Below are positions 47,338-55,961 of a DNA stretch of 64,000 nucleotides, piece by piece (the first letter of the stretch is position 1; each line of letters opens with the position of its first letter). The stretch lies in assembly GCA_963760225.1 (NCBI GenBank), contig CAVXCD010000003.1:1860001-1924000 (forward strand), in the 5' to 3' direction. The position numbers and the translations under genes were made by a program. This DNA comes from 13-2-20CM-66-19 sp963760225 (GTDB lineage Bacteria; Pseudomonadota; Gammaproteobacteria; Steroidobacterales; Steroidobacteraceae). Below the pieces are notes generated by a model that ran no database searches, was not told the DNA's origin, and saw only the letters and a list, made by a program, of their open reading frames with translations.

Positions 47338-48578
47338 CAGGGCGGGTCGGGAGGTGCACGCGGCGCCGCGCCCGGACCGTCGCGCAGCAGCGGCATCTGG
47401 ATCTCCGCGAGCCACAGCCGCTCATCGGCCGGCCCGGCCGTAAAGCTCGCGGCCTCGCCGAACTGCACCTCGAGACGCTCGCGCACGTTGGCGAGCCCGA
47501 TACCGTCGTGGCCGCACACCCGGCCCGGCGCCATGGTATTCAGCACCCGCAGCGTCAGGCGCTCGCCGCTGGCGGAGGTCTGCACGCGGATGCTCACCGC
47601 GCCCTCGTGGCCGGCCAGGCCGTGCAGCACGGCGTTCTCCACCAGCGGCTGCAGAATGAGGCTCGGCACCCAGGCGTGCGCCACCTCCTCGCGCAGCGGC
47701 ACCTCGATGCTCAAGCGGTCGGCGAAACGCTGCTGCTGCAGCTCGAGGTATAGCGCGACGAACTGCAGCTCATCGGCGAGGCGCGAGAACTCGCGCTCGC
47801 CGGCGTTGAGCAGCCGGCGCAGCAGATCGCCGAGCTGCACCACCATCGCCTGGGCGGCGGGCGGATCCCAGGTGATCTGCCCGCGGATGGTGTGCAGCAG
47901 GTTGAACAGCGTGTGCGGCGAGAGCTGCATGCGCAGCGTCGCCAGGTGCGCCTGGGTGAGCGCACGCTCGAGCGCCGCGGAGCGCAGCTGCGAGTCGCGC
48001 AGCCGCTGGTAGAAAGCGAAGCCGGTGATGAGCGCCAGCCCGAAGCTGTAGGTCACGAGGAAGCTGGTGATGCTCGCCAGCCAGGTGGGCAGCTCCGCAC
48101 CGGTCATGAACTTGTGCAGGCCGTGCCAGGACTTCTCCTCCCCCGCCATGTGGTGCCAGCTGCCGGCCACGACCTCGCCGAACACCAGCGCCGGGGATGC
48201 GAGCACCGCGAAGCCGAGGGCGCACAGCAGCTGGATCGGCAGTGCCCGCCACAGCCGCTGCCAGCCGGTGCGCAGCGAAACCCACATGCACAGGATGAAC
48301 AGCGGGTAGAGCAGCAGATGCTGCAGCAGCCGCGCATCCCAGGGCGCGAACACGTGCGGGATATTCTGGCTCGAGAGGCTCGCCTGCATGTTGTTGGCGT
48401 ACATGACGTTGGAGAGCGCCACGTAGATCCAGAAGGCGGTCAATACGCCGAGCAGCGCCCGCAGGCCGGTGCGGCTGCTGAGCGGCGCGGTGAGTGCCGC
48501 CACCGTGCTGGCGCGCGCGACGCGCGCCGCCGGCGCGACCGCCACCGCGGCGAGGGGTTCAAGGGGTGAGACGCTCAT
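47337..48578 (-). CDS. Sensor histidine kinase of the LytS/YpdA type
   Basis: A 413-residue membrane kinase. About four hydrophobic segments lie in the first 190 residues. The phospho-acceptor His222 is in LRMQLSPHTLFNLLHTIRGQ, the His_kinase family motif, followed by a HATPase domain with LILQPLVENAVLHGLAGHEG and GIGLANVRERLEVQFG. I use the ATG at 48578; a longer frame to 48641 adds an unconserved N-terminus. The signal it senses is not evident. Confidence 0.92.
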   Translation of the reverse strand: MSVSPLEPLAAVAVAPAARVARASTVAALTAPLSSRTGLRALLGVLTAFWIYVALSNVMYANNMQASLSSQNIPHVFAPWDARLLQHLLLYPLFILCMWVSLRTGWQRLWRALPIQLLCALGFAVLASPALVFGEVVAGSWHHMAGEEKSWHGLHKFMTGAELPTWLASITSFLVTYSFGLALITGFAFYQRLRDSQLRSAALERALTQAHLATLRMQLSPHTLFNLLHTIRGQITWDPPAAQAMVVQLGDLLRRLLNAGEREFSRLADELQFVALYLELQQQRFADRLSIEVPLREEVAHAWVPSLILQPLVENAVLHGLAGHEGAVSIRVQTSASGERLTLRVLNTMAPGRVCGHDGIGLANVRERLEVQFGEAASFTAGPADERLWLAEIQMPLLRDGPGAAPRAPPDPP

Positions 48579-48933
48579 TGCACACTCATGGCAGCAGCCT
48601 TGTTCAACCGCGGCCGCCGGGCGGGGCGCGCGTTCCCACATAGGGTAACTCCAGCCGATGCAGCGCGTGCGCTCGCGGTCGGAATTGCGGGACGAGGGCG
48701 TCGGCCGCGGGGACGAGCCCGTGCGCCGCGCGCGAACCCGCGCGGCAGCGGCGCCCGCGGCTGCCGGCTGCGGGACGAAACCGCGCTGCGCGTGTGTGAG
48801 GCGCGCGGTACGAACGCGTCAATCACCGGGATCAACACGTCGCGCGGCATCTTAGCGGCGCCGCCGTGAAGGAGTCTCATACGCACGTACGGAAACGAGC
48901 CCACACGCCAACCAACACTCAGTGGAGATTCCC
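48579..48933. other. Divergent intergenic region between the kinase and urcA-like genes
   Basis: About 355 bp of very GC-rich sequence that should carry the promoters of both divergent genes. I see no clear -35/-10 pair, no terminator and no credible small gene. Open frames across it (for example an apparent 132-residue minus-strand frame over 48575-48973) have no recognisable protein content. Confidence 0.35.
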
Positions 48934-49275
48934 ATGAACCCGAGATTGAATCCGCGCACTTCGTTGTTTGCACTCGGCCTGCTCGGCATCGGCCTGCTGG
49001 CCAGCGCGGCGCAGGCAGACATGCCCGGTGAGACCGCGATCAAAGTCAGCTACAGCGATCTCAACCTCACTACCGCCGCGGGCAGCCAGGCGCTCTATGG
49101 GCGCATCGTCACGGCGGCACGCCGCGTGTGCGGAACCGACAAGGTCGACATTCGCGATCTGAACACGCTCATCAGCGCCCAGCGCTGCGAAGCGCAGGCG
49201 ATCGCCGGCGCGGTGCACCAGGTGCACAACCCCACGCTGGCGGCGCTGGCCAGCGCGCGCGCGCGCCAGGGCTGA
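48934..49275 (+). CDS. UrcA family protein
   Basis: A 113-residue exported protein. Signal peptide with FALGLLGIGLLASAAQAD. The mature part VSYSDLNLTTAAGSQALYGR then IVTAARRVCGTDKVDIRDLN has the UrcA pattern (V-x-Y-x-DL-(D/N)L, ALY-RI-xAA-x-x-VC). Two cysteines (in VCGT and AQRCEAQA) could form a disulfide. Function of the family is unknown. ATG 48934 has GGAG upstream. Stands alone between divergent and convergent neighbours. Confidence 0.87.
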   Translation: MNPRLNPRTSLFALGLLGIGLLASAAQADMPGETAIKVSYSDLNLTTAAGSQALYGRIVTAARRVCGTDKVDIRDLNTLISAQRCEAQAIAGAVHQVHNPTLAALASARARQG

Positions 49276-49372
49276 ACGGCGGCGCGTACTGTTGCCGGGC
49301 GGGTGGCGCTGCGACCACCCGCCCGGCGGCAGTTTGTTCACGAGGCGCTGCGGCGCTGCCGCGCGCGCACGC

Positions 49373-50368
49373 TCAGCCGATCGCGGCAAGCTCCGCGGCA
49401 CTCAATTGCACGGCTGCCGCCGCTACGTTCTGCTCGAGATGCGGCACGGTGGATGTTCCGGGTATCGGCAGCATCACCGCAGACTTCGCCAGCAGCCAGG
49501 CGATCGCCACCTGCAGTACGCTCACGCCGTGAGCGCTGGCGGCCGCTTCGAGCGCCGCGCTCGAGCCTGACTCGAGCGTGTTCGCCGAGCCCCGCCCGAT
49601 CGGCGCCCACGGGATGAAGGCCAGTCCGTCGCGCGTGCACACCGCGAGCACGTCCTCCGAAGAGCGGTCAGCGACGTTGTAGCGATTTTGCACCGAGACG
49701 ATCGGCACGACGCGCCGCGCGCTCTCGAGCTCCGCGGCGCTGAAGTTGGACACGCCGATGTGGCGGATCTTGCCCTCGGTGCGCAGGCGTGCCAGCTCAC
49801 CGATCGAATCCTCCAGCGGAACTTTCGGGTCCGGGCGATGCAGCTGGTAGACATCGATGCGCGCGAGCTTCAGCCGCTTGAGGCTTCCTTCGCAGGCCGC
49901 GCGCAGATGCTGCGGCCGGCCGTCGGGCAGCCAGTCGCCCGGACCGGGCCTGACCATGCCGCCCTTGGTCGCGATGATCAGTCCGCGCGGATAGGGATAG
50001 AGGCTGCGGGCGATCAGCTCCTCGCTCACGTCGGGCCCGTAGGCATCCGCGGTGTCGATGAAATTCACACCGAGCTCGATCGCACGGCGCAGCACCCGCT
50101 GCGCCTCGGCAGGATCCTCGGGCGGGCCCCAGATGCCGGGCCCGGTGATGCGCATGGCGCCGAAGCCCATGCGGTTCACCGACAGATCGCCACCGACGGT
50201 GACGGTGCCCGCACCGGCCGCGGGCGCCGTAGCGGCCGCGGGTGCCGCAGCGGTCGGGGACGCCGGATGCGCTTGAGTGCGTGGTGAGAGGAGACCCGCC
50301 ATGCCTGCGACTCCTGCCACGCTGCCGAGAATGGCCTGACGGCGCGTCAGCTGCGCTCCAGTGTTCAT
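49373..50368 (-). CDS. Aldo/keto reductase with a Tat-like signal
   Basis: A 331-residue oxidoreductase. LTRRQAILGSVAGVAGMAGL is a twin-arginine-like signal, then an Ala/Pro linker. The AKR barrel has the tetrad Asp/Tyr in FIDTADAYG, Lys in IIATKGG and His in YQLHRPDP, with IRHIGVSNFSAAELESA typical of the family. An NAD(P)H enzyme exported through Tat is less usual, because these reductases normally work in the cytoplasm. The substrate is unknown. Confidence 0.88.
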   Translation of the reverse strand: MNTGAQLTRRQAILGSVAGVAGMAGLLSPRTQAHPASPTAAAPAAATAPAAGAGTVTVGGDLSVNRMGFGAMRITGPGIWGPPEDPAEAQRVLRRAIELGVNFIDTADAYGPDVSEELIARSLYPYPRGLIIATKGGMVRPGPGDWLPDGRPQHLRAACEGSLKRLKLARIDVYQLHRPDPKVPLEDSIGELARLRTEGKIRHIGVSNFSAAELESARRVVPIVSVQNRYNVADRSSEDVLAVCTRDGLAFIPWAPIGRGSANTLESGSSAALEAAASAHGVSVLQVAIAWLLAKSAVMLPIPGTSTVPHLEQNVAAAAVQLSAAELAAIG

Positions 50369-50681
50369 GCGCGAATCCTAGGCCGGCGTGCACCGGAACA
50401 CCATGCAAAAAAGTGCCGGGCAACCGCCAGGCCGCCCTATGATTGTATGCACTGCAAGGGACCCCTGAATCTCGCGCTTATCGATGTCTAAGTATCTGCT
50501 TATACGAGTGTTTTATAAACTTTACCGCGAGCAGATCGGGACGGCGTGTTGCACCGTGCGCGAGCCACCTGGCGCACTCCTCGCCACGCCCGCAGACGAG
50601 TGCGGGAGCCTGGGCTCGGCGCCTTGGTAAGATGGTGGGATTGGCGCTGCGCGAGCGCGCCGCGCGAGATCCGCCAGCAAG
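50369..50681. other. Divergent intergenic region with an AT-rich patch
   Basis: About 313 bp between the divergent aldo/keto reductase and MaoC genes. The stretch 50488-50530 is notably AT-rich for this genome (TATCTGCTTATACG, then TTTTATAAACTTTACC). TAAGAT at 50628-50633 could serve as a -10 for the MaoC gene, but no good -35 matches. No RNA gene or terminator is recognised. Confidence 0.35.
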
Positions 50682-51155
50682 ATGACACAGGCCCCCCCGC
50701 AAAAAATGCCCCTCAGCGAGCTCTCGCGGCACGTCGGCGAAGAGATGGGGGTGTCGTCCTGGACGACGCTCGACCAGGAGCGCATCAACCAGTTTGCCCA
50801 CTGCACCGGCGATCATCAGTGGATCCACACCGATGCGGAGCGCGCCGCACGCGAGAGTCCGTTCGGCGGCACGATCGCCCACGGCTACCTCACGGTGTCA
50901 CTGATCGCGCCCACCGCGTTCGAGCTGCTGGTGTCGCGCGTGGAGCCGAAATCGGTGGTGAATTACGGGCTGGAGAAAGTGCGCTTCTACGCGCCGGTGC
51001 GTTCGGGCAAGCGGGTGCGCAACCGCATCAAGCTCGCGGCCGTCGAGGAGCGCGGCAACGGCCGTTACCGCGTCACCACCGAGAACACCATCGAGATCGA
51101 AGGCGAGATCAAGCCGGCGTTGATCGCCAGCGCCATCGCTATCTTCATCGGCTGA
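50682..51155 (+). CDS. MaoC-family dehydratase (NodN-type hotdog hydratase)
   Basis: A 157-residue hotdog-fold protein. QFAHCTGDHQWIHTDAERAA contains the catalytic Asp and His of R-specific enoyl-CoA hydratases, followed by PFGGTIAHGYLTVSLIAP and LEKVRFYAPVRSGKRVRNR. It would hydrate a 2-enoyl-CoA. Start ATG 50682; an ATG eight codons on is possible. It converges on the large flavoprotein gene with 17 bp between stops. Confidence 0.88.
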   Translation: MTQAPPQKMPLSELSRHVGEEMGVSSWTTLDQERINQFAHCTGDHQWIHTDAERAARESPFGGTIAHGYLTVSLIAPTAFELLVSRVEPKSVVNYGLEKVRFYAPVRSGKRVRNRIKLAAVEERGNGRYRVTTENTIEIEGEIKPALIASAIAIFIG

Positions 51156-51172
51156 GCGCGCGCCTAAGCGGC

Positions 51173-53584
51173 TCAGGTGCGCATGCGGCTGCCGGCCGGA
51201 TCGTACACCGCAACGCGTTCCGGGCACGCACGGCGCCGCTCGCCGATGATCTCGATCTCGAAACCATCGCCGGCCGGGGCGAGCGCCGCGGGGACGTAGC
51301 CGAGCGCGAGCGAGCGCTGTACGCGATGGCCGAAGGCGCCGGAGGTCACCCAGCCCACCACCCGGCCGTCGTGCCAGATGGGCTCATCGCCGCTCGCATC
51401 CGCATCCGCCGCCTCAACGCTGAAGGTCATGAGGCGCAGCGCCCCACCGCTCTCTCGCTCCTCGAGTGCCGCGGCGCGCCCGACGAAGTCGCCCTTGTCC
51501 AGATCCACGAAGCGTCCGAGCCCGGCCTCGTACGGGCCGTAGATCGGGCGGTATTCGCGCGCCCAGGTACCGAAGCTCTTCTCGATGCGCAGCGCGTTCA
51601 GCGCCCGTCCACCGAACAGCCGCAAGCCGTGCGCGCGGCCGGCGGTGCTCAACAGATCATAGAGCGCCCGCTGATAATCCGTGGTCACCCAGATCTCGTA
51701 GCCCGGCTCGCCGGTGAAGCTGATGCGTCCGAGGAGCGCCGGCACCATGCCGATGTCCACCTGGCGGAACGACAGGAACGGAAAGGCCGCGTTCGACAGG
51801 TCCGCGCGCACCAGTTCCTGCAGCAGCGGGCGCGCGGCCGGCCCGGCCACCGACAAGCCGACGTACTCCATGGCGCATGGGCGCACGCTGACGCCGGCCG
51901 GCGGCGGATACCGCTCGAACCAGCGCCGGTAATAGGTTTCGGCGGCGTAGGTGCAGATGAGAAATACCCGCTCGGCAGCGATGCGGCACAGCGTGAAGTC
52001 GCCGATCAGCTTGCCGCGCTCGTTCAGCATGGGCGTCAGCGCGATGCGCCCCACCCGCGGCACGCGGTTCGCCATCACGTAGGACAGCCACTCCTCGGTG
52101 CCTGCTCCGGTGACCTCGAATTTTCCGTAGTTGGAGATCTCCAGCAGCCCCACCCCATCGCGCACCGCGACGCACTCGGCGCCGACGTGCGGGTGGGCAT
52201 TGGAGCGCCGAAAGGTGATCGTCTCGTTCGCCGCGGCGGCGTTCGGCGCGAACCACAGCGCGTGCTCCAGGGCACAGTAGTCGCCGAATACCGCATGCGC
52301 CGCCTGCAGCCGCTCGTAGACGGGTGTGGTGCGCAGCGGGCGTGCGGCGGACAGCTCCTCGTTCGGGAAGCGGATGCGAAAACGCCGTGAGTAGTTCTCG
52401 CGCACCTTGGCGTTGGTGTAGGCGAGCGTCGCCCAGTCGCCGTAGCGCGCCACGTCCATCGCCCACACGTCCGCGCCGGGATCGCCGTCGACCATCCAGC
52501 GCGACAACGCCAGCCCGACGCCGCCGCCCTGGCTGAATCCGGCCATCACCCCGCACGCCACCCAGAAATTGGGCAGGCCGCGCACCGGTCCGACCAGCGG
52601 ATTGCCGTCGGGCGCGAAGGTGAACGGACCGTTCACCACCTTGCGGATGCCGACCTCGCCGAGCGCTGGAAAATGCTCGAAGCCGATCTCAAGACTCGGT
52701 GCGATGCGCTCCAGGTCGTTCGGCAGCAGGCTCTGCGCGAATTCCCACGGCGTACTGACGGGCGACCACGGCACGCCGGCGCGCTCGTAAGTGCCGAGCA
52801 GCATGCCGCCGCGCTCCTGGCGCGTGTAGATCTCGCCCTCGAAGTCGATGACGTGCAGCTGCTCCTTCTGGCCGCGCAGCGCCGGTATGTCCTCGGTGAT
52901 GAGGTACTGGTGCTCCATGGCGAGCACCGGCAGCTCGAGGCCGACCATGCGCCCGACCTCGCGCGCCCACAGCCCGCCGGCATTCACCACGTGCTCGGCG
53001 CGCACGTTGCCGCCCTCGGTGATCACCTCCCAGGAGCCGTCGTGGCGCGCTTTGAGGTCGAGCACGCGCGTGTGGCGCACGATCTGCGCGCCGTTCAACT
53101 GCGCCGCCTTGGCGTAGGCCTGCGTCACACCCCACGGGTCGACGTGACCCTCGATGGGATCGAACAGTGCGCCGACGAAGTGACGCGGGTTCAGGAGCGG
53201 AAAGAGCCGCGCGGCCTCCTCCACCGAGATCAGCTCGAGCTCCATGCCGAGGTAGCGGCCGCGCGCCTGGGTCATCTTCAGCCAGTCGAGCCGCTCGCGC
53301 GTGCCGGCGAGCATCAGACCGCCGGTGAGATGCATGCCGCAGGATTGCCCGGAGATCTGCTCCAGCTCCTTGTAGAGATTGATGGTGTATTGCTGCAGCT
53401 TGGCGACGTTCGGGTCGCCGTTCACCGTGTGCATGCCACCGGCGGCGTGCCACGTCGAGCCGCAGGTGAGCTCACCGCGCTCGATCAGCAACAGGTCCTT
53501 CCAGCCCGCCTTGCTCAGGTGGTAGAGAACACTCGCTCCCACCACGCCGCCGCCGACCACCACTACGCGCGCGTCGCTCTTCAC
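51173..53584 (-). CDS. Dimethylglycine/sarcosine dehydrogenase-like flavoprotein with GcvT domain
   Basis: An 803-residue two-part enzyme. The N-terminal FAD oxidoreductase has VVVVGGGVVGASVLYHLSKA and GSTWHAAGG with His46 in the place where FAD is covalently attached in dimethylglycine dehydrogenase. The C-terminal half is a GcvT-like tetrahydrofolate domain (AVRDGVGLLEISNYGKFEV, RISFTGEPGYEIWV, WAREYRPIYGPYEAGLGRFV). Such enzymes demethylate N-methyl amines, passing electrons to ETF and formaldehyde to folate. The exact substrate cannot be read. Beside it, divergently, stands a LysR regulator and an enolase-superfamily gene. Confidence 0.87.
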   Translation of the reverse strand: MKSDARVVVVGGGVVGASVLYHLSKAGWKDLLLIERGELTCGSTWHAAGGMHTVNGDPNVAKLQQYTINLYKELEQISGQSCGMHLTGGLMLAGTRERLDWLKMTQARGRYLGMELELISVEEAARLFPLLNPRHFVGALFDPIEGHVDPWGVTQAYAKAAQLNGAQIVRHTRVLDLKARHDGSWEVITEGGNVRAEHVVNAGGLWAREVGRMVGLELPVLAMEHQYLITEDIPALRGQKEQLHVIDFEGEIYTRQERGGMLLGTYERAGVPWSPVSTPWEFAQSLLPNDLERIAPSLEIGFEHFPALGEVGIRKVVNGPFTFAPDGNPLVGPVRGLPNFWVACGVMAGFSQGGGVGLALSRWMVDGDPGADVWAMDVARYGDWATLAYTNAKVRENYSRRFRIRFPNEELSAARPLRTTPVYERLQAAHAVFGDYCALEHALWFAPNAAAANETITFRRSNAHPHVGAECVAVRDGVGLLEISNYGKFEVTGAGTEEWLSYVMANRVPRVGRIALTPMLNERGKLIGDFTLCRIAAERVFLICTYAAETYYRRWFERYPPPAGVSVRPCAMEYVGLSVAGPAARPLLQELVRADLSNAAFPFLSFRQVDIGMVPALLGRISFTGEPGYEIWVTTDYQRALYDLLSTAGRAHGLRLFGGRALNALRIEKSFGTWAREYRPIYGPYEAGLGRFVDLDKGDFVGRAAALEERESGGALRLMTFSVEAADADASGDEPIWHDGRVVGWVTSGAFGHRVQRSLALGYVPAALAPAGDGFEIEIIGERRRACPERVAVYDPAGSRMRT

Positions 53585-53631
53585 CTTGCACCCTGGCAGT
53601 TACGCCGCGCGCGCCGCCGCAACAGCCGCGC

Positions 53632-54609
53632 TCACTCGTTGGACACCGCGAGCTGCACGGGCGGCGTGGCCACCGCGGCCCGCATGCCGAAGCGCTCGAT
53701 CAGCCACGAGCGAAACAGCGCGATGGCGGTATCGCCGAGCCCCTCGGGCTGGGTAGTGAGGTAGTAGCCGTAACCCGCATCGAGCGTCGCCTCGAACGGC
53801 CTCACCAGCCGTCCGGCGCCGATCTCCTCGGCGAACAGGTTCGGGTCCACGAGCGCGATGCCCTGGCCGCACAGCGCATACTGCGCGGCGAGCACCGCGG
53901 TGTCGACCACCAGCCCGCGCTCCACGTCGAGCTTCTCCAGGCCCAGCTGCCGCGCGAACTGCAGCCACAGGAAGTGGCGCGGCTGGTCGGCGAGACGAAT
54001 ATGCACGATCTCGTTCGCCTCGATGAAGGCCGCAAGATTCTGGCCGCGCTGCGCCGCGGCGACCCGCGGATGGCACAGCACCGTGAGCCGCTCCGACCAC
54101 AACAGGTCGGTCACCAGGTCGGTCACCGTCGGGCGGGAGTAGACCACCGCCACCTCGACATCGCCGAGCGGCGGACCGACGCCGGCGGGACTGATCAGAT
54201 CGATATCGACCTCGCTGCAGATGCGGCGGAAATCGCGCAGGATCGGTACCGCCAGCTGCACCGCAAAGCTCGGCGCCATCTGCACCCGCAGCGTGCGCTG
54301 CGCGGCAGCCCCCTCGTTGCGGATGTCATCGAGCGCGTGCTCGAGGCGATCGAAGGACTTCATCACCGCCGGCAGCAGGTGCTGACCGGCCTTGGTGAGG
54401 GTGAGCGCATGCGGCCGCCGCTCGAACAGCTGCGTGCCGGTGAGACGCTCGAGCGCGATGACGTGGCGCGACAGTGCGCTCTGCGAGATCAGCAACGCGT
54501 TCGCGGCCGCCGTGAAGCTGCCGTGCTTGGCGACTCCCTCGAAGGCGCGCAGTGCGTTCAGCGGCAGCCAGCGGCGGTCGATGCTTTTCTTGTGCACCCC
54601 ATGCTCCAT
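53632..54609 (-). CDS. LysR-family transcriptional regulator (GcvA-like)
   Basis: A 325-residue regulator. The N-terminal helix-turn-helix NALRAFEGVAKHGSFTAAAN followed by SQSALSRHVIALERLTGTQL matches the GcvA subgroup (R-W-L-P-x-L-x-x-L-R-A-F-E). A periplasmic-binding-like effector domain follows. It lies 47 bp upstream of the dimethylglycine dehydrogenase-like gene on the same strand and is divergent from the enolase-superfamily gene, so it is a likely regulator of one or both. Confidence 0.92.
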   Translation of the reverse strand: MEHGVHKKSIDRRWLPLNALRAFEGVAKHGSFTAAANALLISQSALSRHVIALERLTGTQLFERRPHALTLTKAGQHLLPAVMKSFDRLEHALDDIRNEGAAAQRTLRVQMAPSFAVQLAVPILRDFRRICSEVDIDLISPAGVGPPLGDVEVAVVYSRPTVTDLVTDLLWSERLTVLCHPRVAAAQRGQNLAAFIEANEIVHIRLADQPRHFLWLQFARQLGLEKLDVERGLVVDTAVLAAQYALCGQGIALVDPNLFAEEIGAGRLVRPFEATLDAGYGYYLTTQPEGLGDTAIALFRSWLIERFGMRAAVATPPVQLAVSNE

Positions 54610-54752
54610 GCTTCTTGATCGTCCGGCGAGAGACCTCAGCGCTACTGCGCATACTCGCCCAGACGCAAGCCTCGCGCCAAGAGCCCGCCCCTCTCCAATG
54701 CCTTTTTTCGATGCGGGTAGTGAATTTCTAGGCTTTGAGGACCGGCGCGGCT

Positions 54753-55961
54753 ATGGAACGCTGCCTGATGCGCGACCTGCAACGCCATGCGACAAAACAC
54801 CGGAACCTCGTGAGCGCCCGCCCTGGCAAAGCGCTGCCGGCAAGCTGCGGGCAGAAAATCACCGCCGTCGCGATCAGTCACCACCGGCTGCCGCTGGCGC
54901 CGCCCTTCAACGCCAGCTGGGACAGCCGGCCGCGCGAGCACTTCGATGCCACCATCGTGCGCGTCACCACCGACGGCGGGCTGGTGGGGGTCGCCTCGGG
55001 CGATCGCATGCTCGGCTTCCAGGGCCACGAGAGCCTGTTCGTGGGCGAGGATCCGCTCGCCATCGAGCGCCACTACCGGGTGCTGTCCAACCTCGACTTC
55101 CACTACGGCCGCTGCTGGCCGCTCGACCTGGCGCTGTGGGACCTGGCGGGAAAGATCCTGGGCGCACCCTGCTGGAAGCTGCTCGGCGGCCTTGCCAACC
55201 GGGTGCGCGCCTACGCCTCCTCCGGCACGCTGCGCGAGCCGGCGGCGCAGGCGGATGCCGCGGAAGCGTACCTCGCGCAGGGTTTTCCGGCGCTCAAGCT
55301 GCGCTTTCACCGCGGCGACTGGCGCGCCGACCTGCGGGCGCTGGAAGCGGTGCGCGCGCGCGTCGGGGGCCGCCTGGAGCTGCTGGTCGACTGCAACCAG
55401 GGCTGGCGGCTGCCGTGGGACACGCAGGCGCCGTGGACCTTCAAGGACGCGCTCGCCGTGGCGCGCGAGCTCGAGCGGCTCGACGTCTACTGGATGGAGG
55501 AGCCGCTGCATCGCGCCGATCGCGCCGGCATGCGCGCGCTGCGCGAGGCGACCGCCGTGCGCATCGCCGGCGGCGAGATGACCCGCCAGCTGCACGAGCT
55601 GCGCGAGCTGATCGACGGCGGCTGCGTCGACGTGCTGCAGCCGGATGCCGCACTCGTCGGCGGCATCACCGGACTGAAGCGCATCGCCGTCATCGCCCAG
55701 GAGCACCACGTGGTGTTCACCCCGCACACCTGGACCAACGGCATGGGCGTCACCGCCAACGCGCACCTGGTGGCCGGGCTTGCCGATGCGCCGTTCCTCG
55801 AATATCCGTTCGATCCCCCGGAATGGAGCCTGCAGCGGCGTGATTTCATGCTCAGCTCACCGCTGCAGGTGGATGCACAGGGCTGGATCACCTTGAGTGA
55901 CGCCCCGGGAATGGGCTACGCGCTCGATGAGGGGCGGCTGCTCGCGACGCGCATCGCCTGA
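54753..55961 (+). CDS. Mandelate racemase / muconate lactonizing enzyme family protein
   Basis: A 402-residue enolase-superfamily enzyme. The capping domain is followed by the barrel with FPALKLRFHRGDW (KxR-type base), metal ligands in LLVDCNQGW, YWMEEPLH and IAGGEM, and C-terminal HTWTNGMGVTANAHL with a His. All superfamily metal ligands appear present. It would dehydrate or racemise a hydroxy acid. The ATG at 54753 is used; another at 54768 is possible and the first 35 residues are not conserved-looking. Its 3' end overlaps the convergent sulfotransferase gene by 46 bp. Confidence 0.87.
   Translation: MERCLMRDLQRHATKHRNLVSARPGKALPASCGQKITAVAISHHRLPLAPPFNASWDSRPREHFDATIVRVTTDGGLVGVASGDRMLGFQGHESLFVGEDPLAIERHYRVLSNLDFHYGRCWPLDLALWDLAGKILGAPCWKLLGGLANRVRAYASSGTLREPAAQADAAEAYLAQGFPALKLRFHRGDWRADLRALEAVRARVGGRLELLVDCNQGWRLPWDTQAPWTFKDALAVARELERLDVYWMEEPLHRADRAGMRALREATAVRIAGGEMTRQLHELRELIDGGCVDVLQPDAALVGGITGLKRIAVIAQEHHVVFTPHTWTNGMGVTANAHLVAGLADAPFLEYPFDPPEWSLQRRDFMLSSPLQVDAQGWITLSDAPGMGYALDEGRLLATRIA

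Noticed and set aside
48575..48973. Possible minus-strand gene of 132 codons between the kinase and UrcA
   Set aside because: Overlaps the UrcA start in antisense and has no recognisable features; regarded as open by chance in GC-rich DNA.
50443..50685. Possible 80-residue plus-strand protein upstream of the MaoC gene
   Set aside because: No conserved content, no ribosome-binding site, and it ends inside the MaoC start region.
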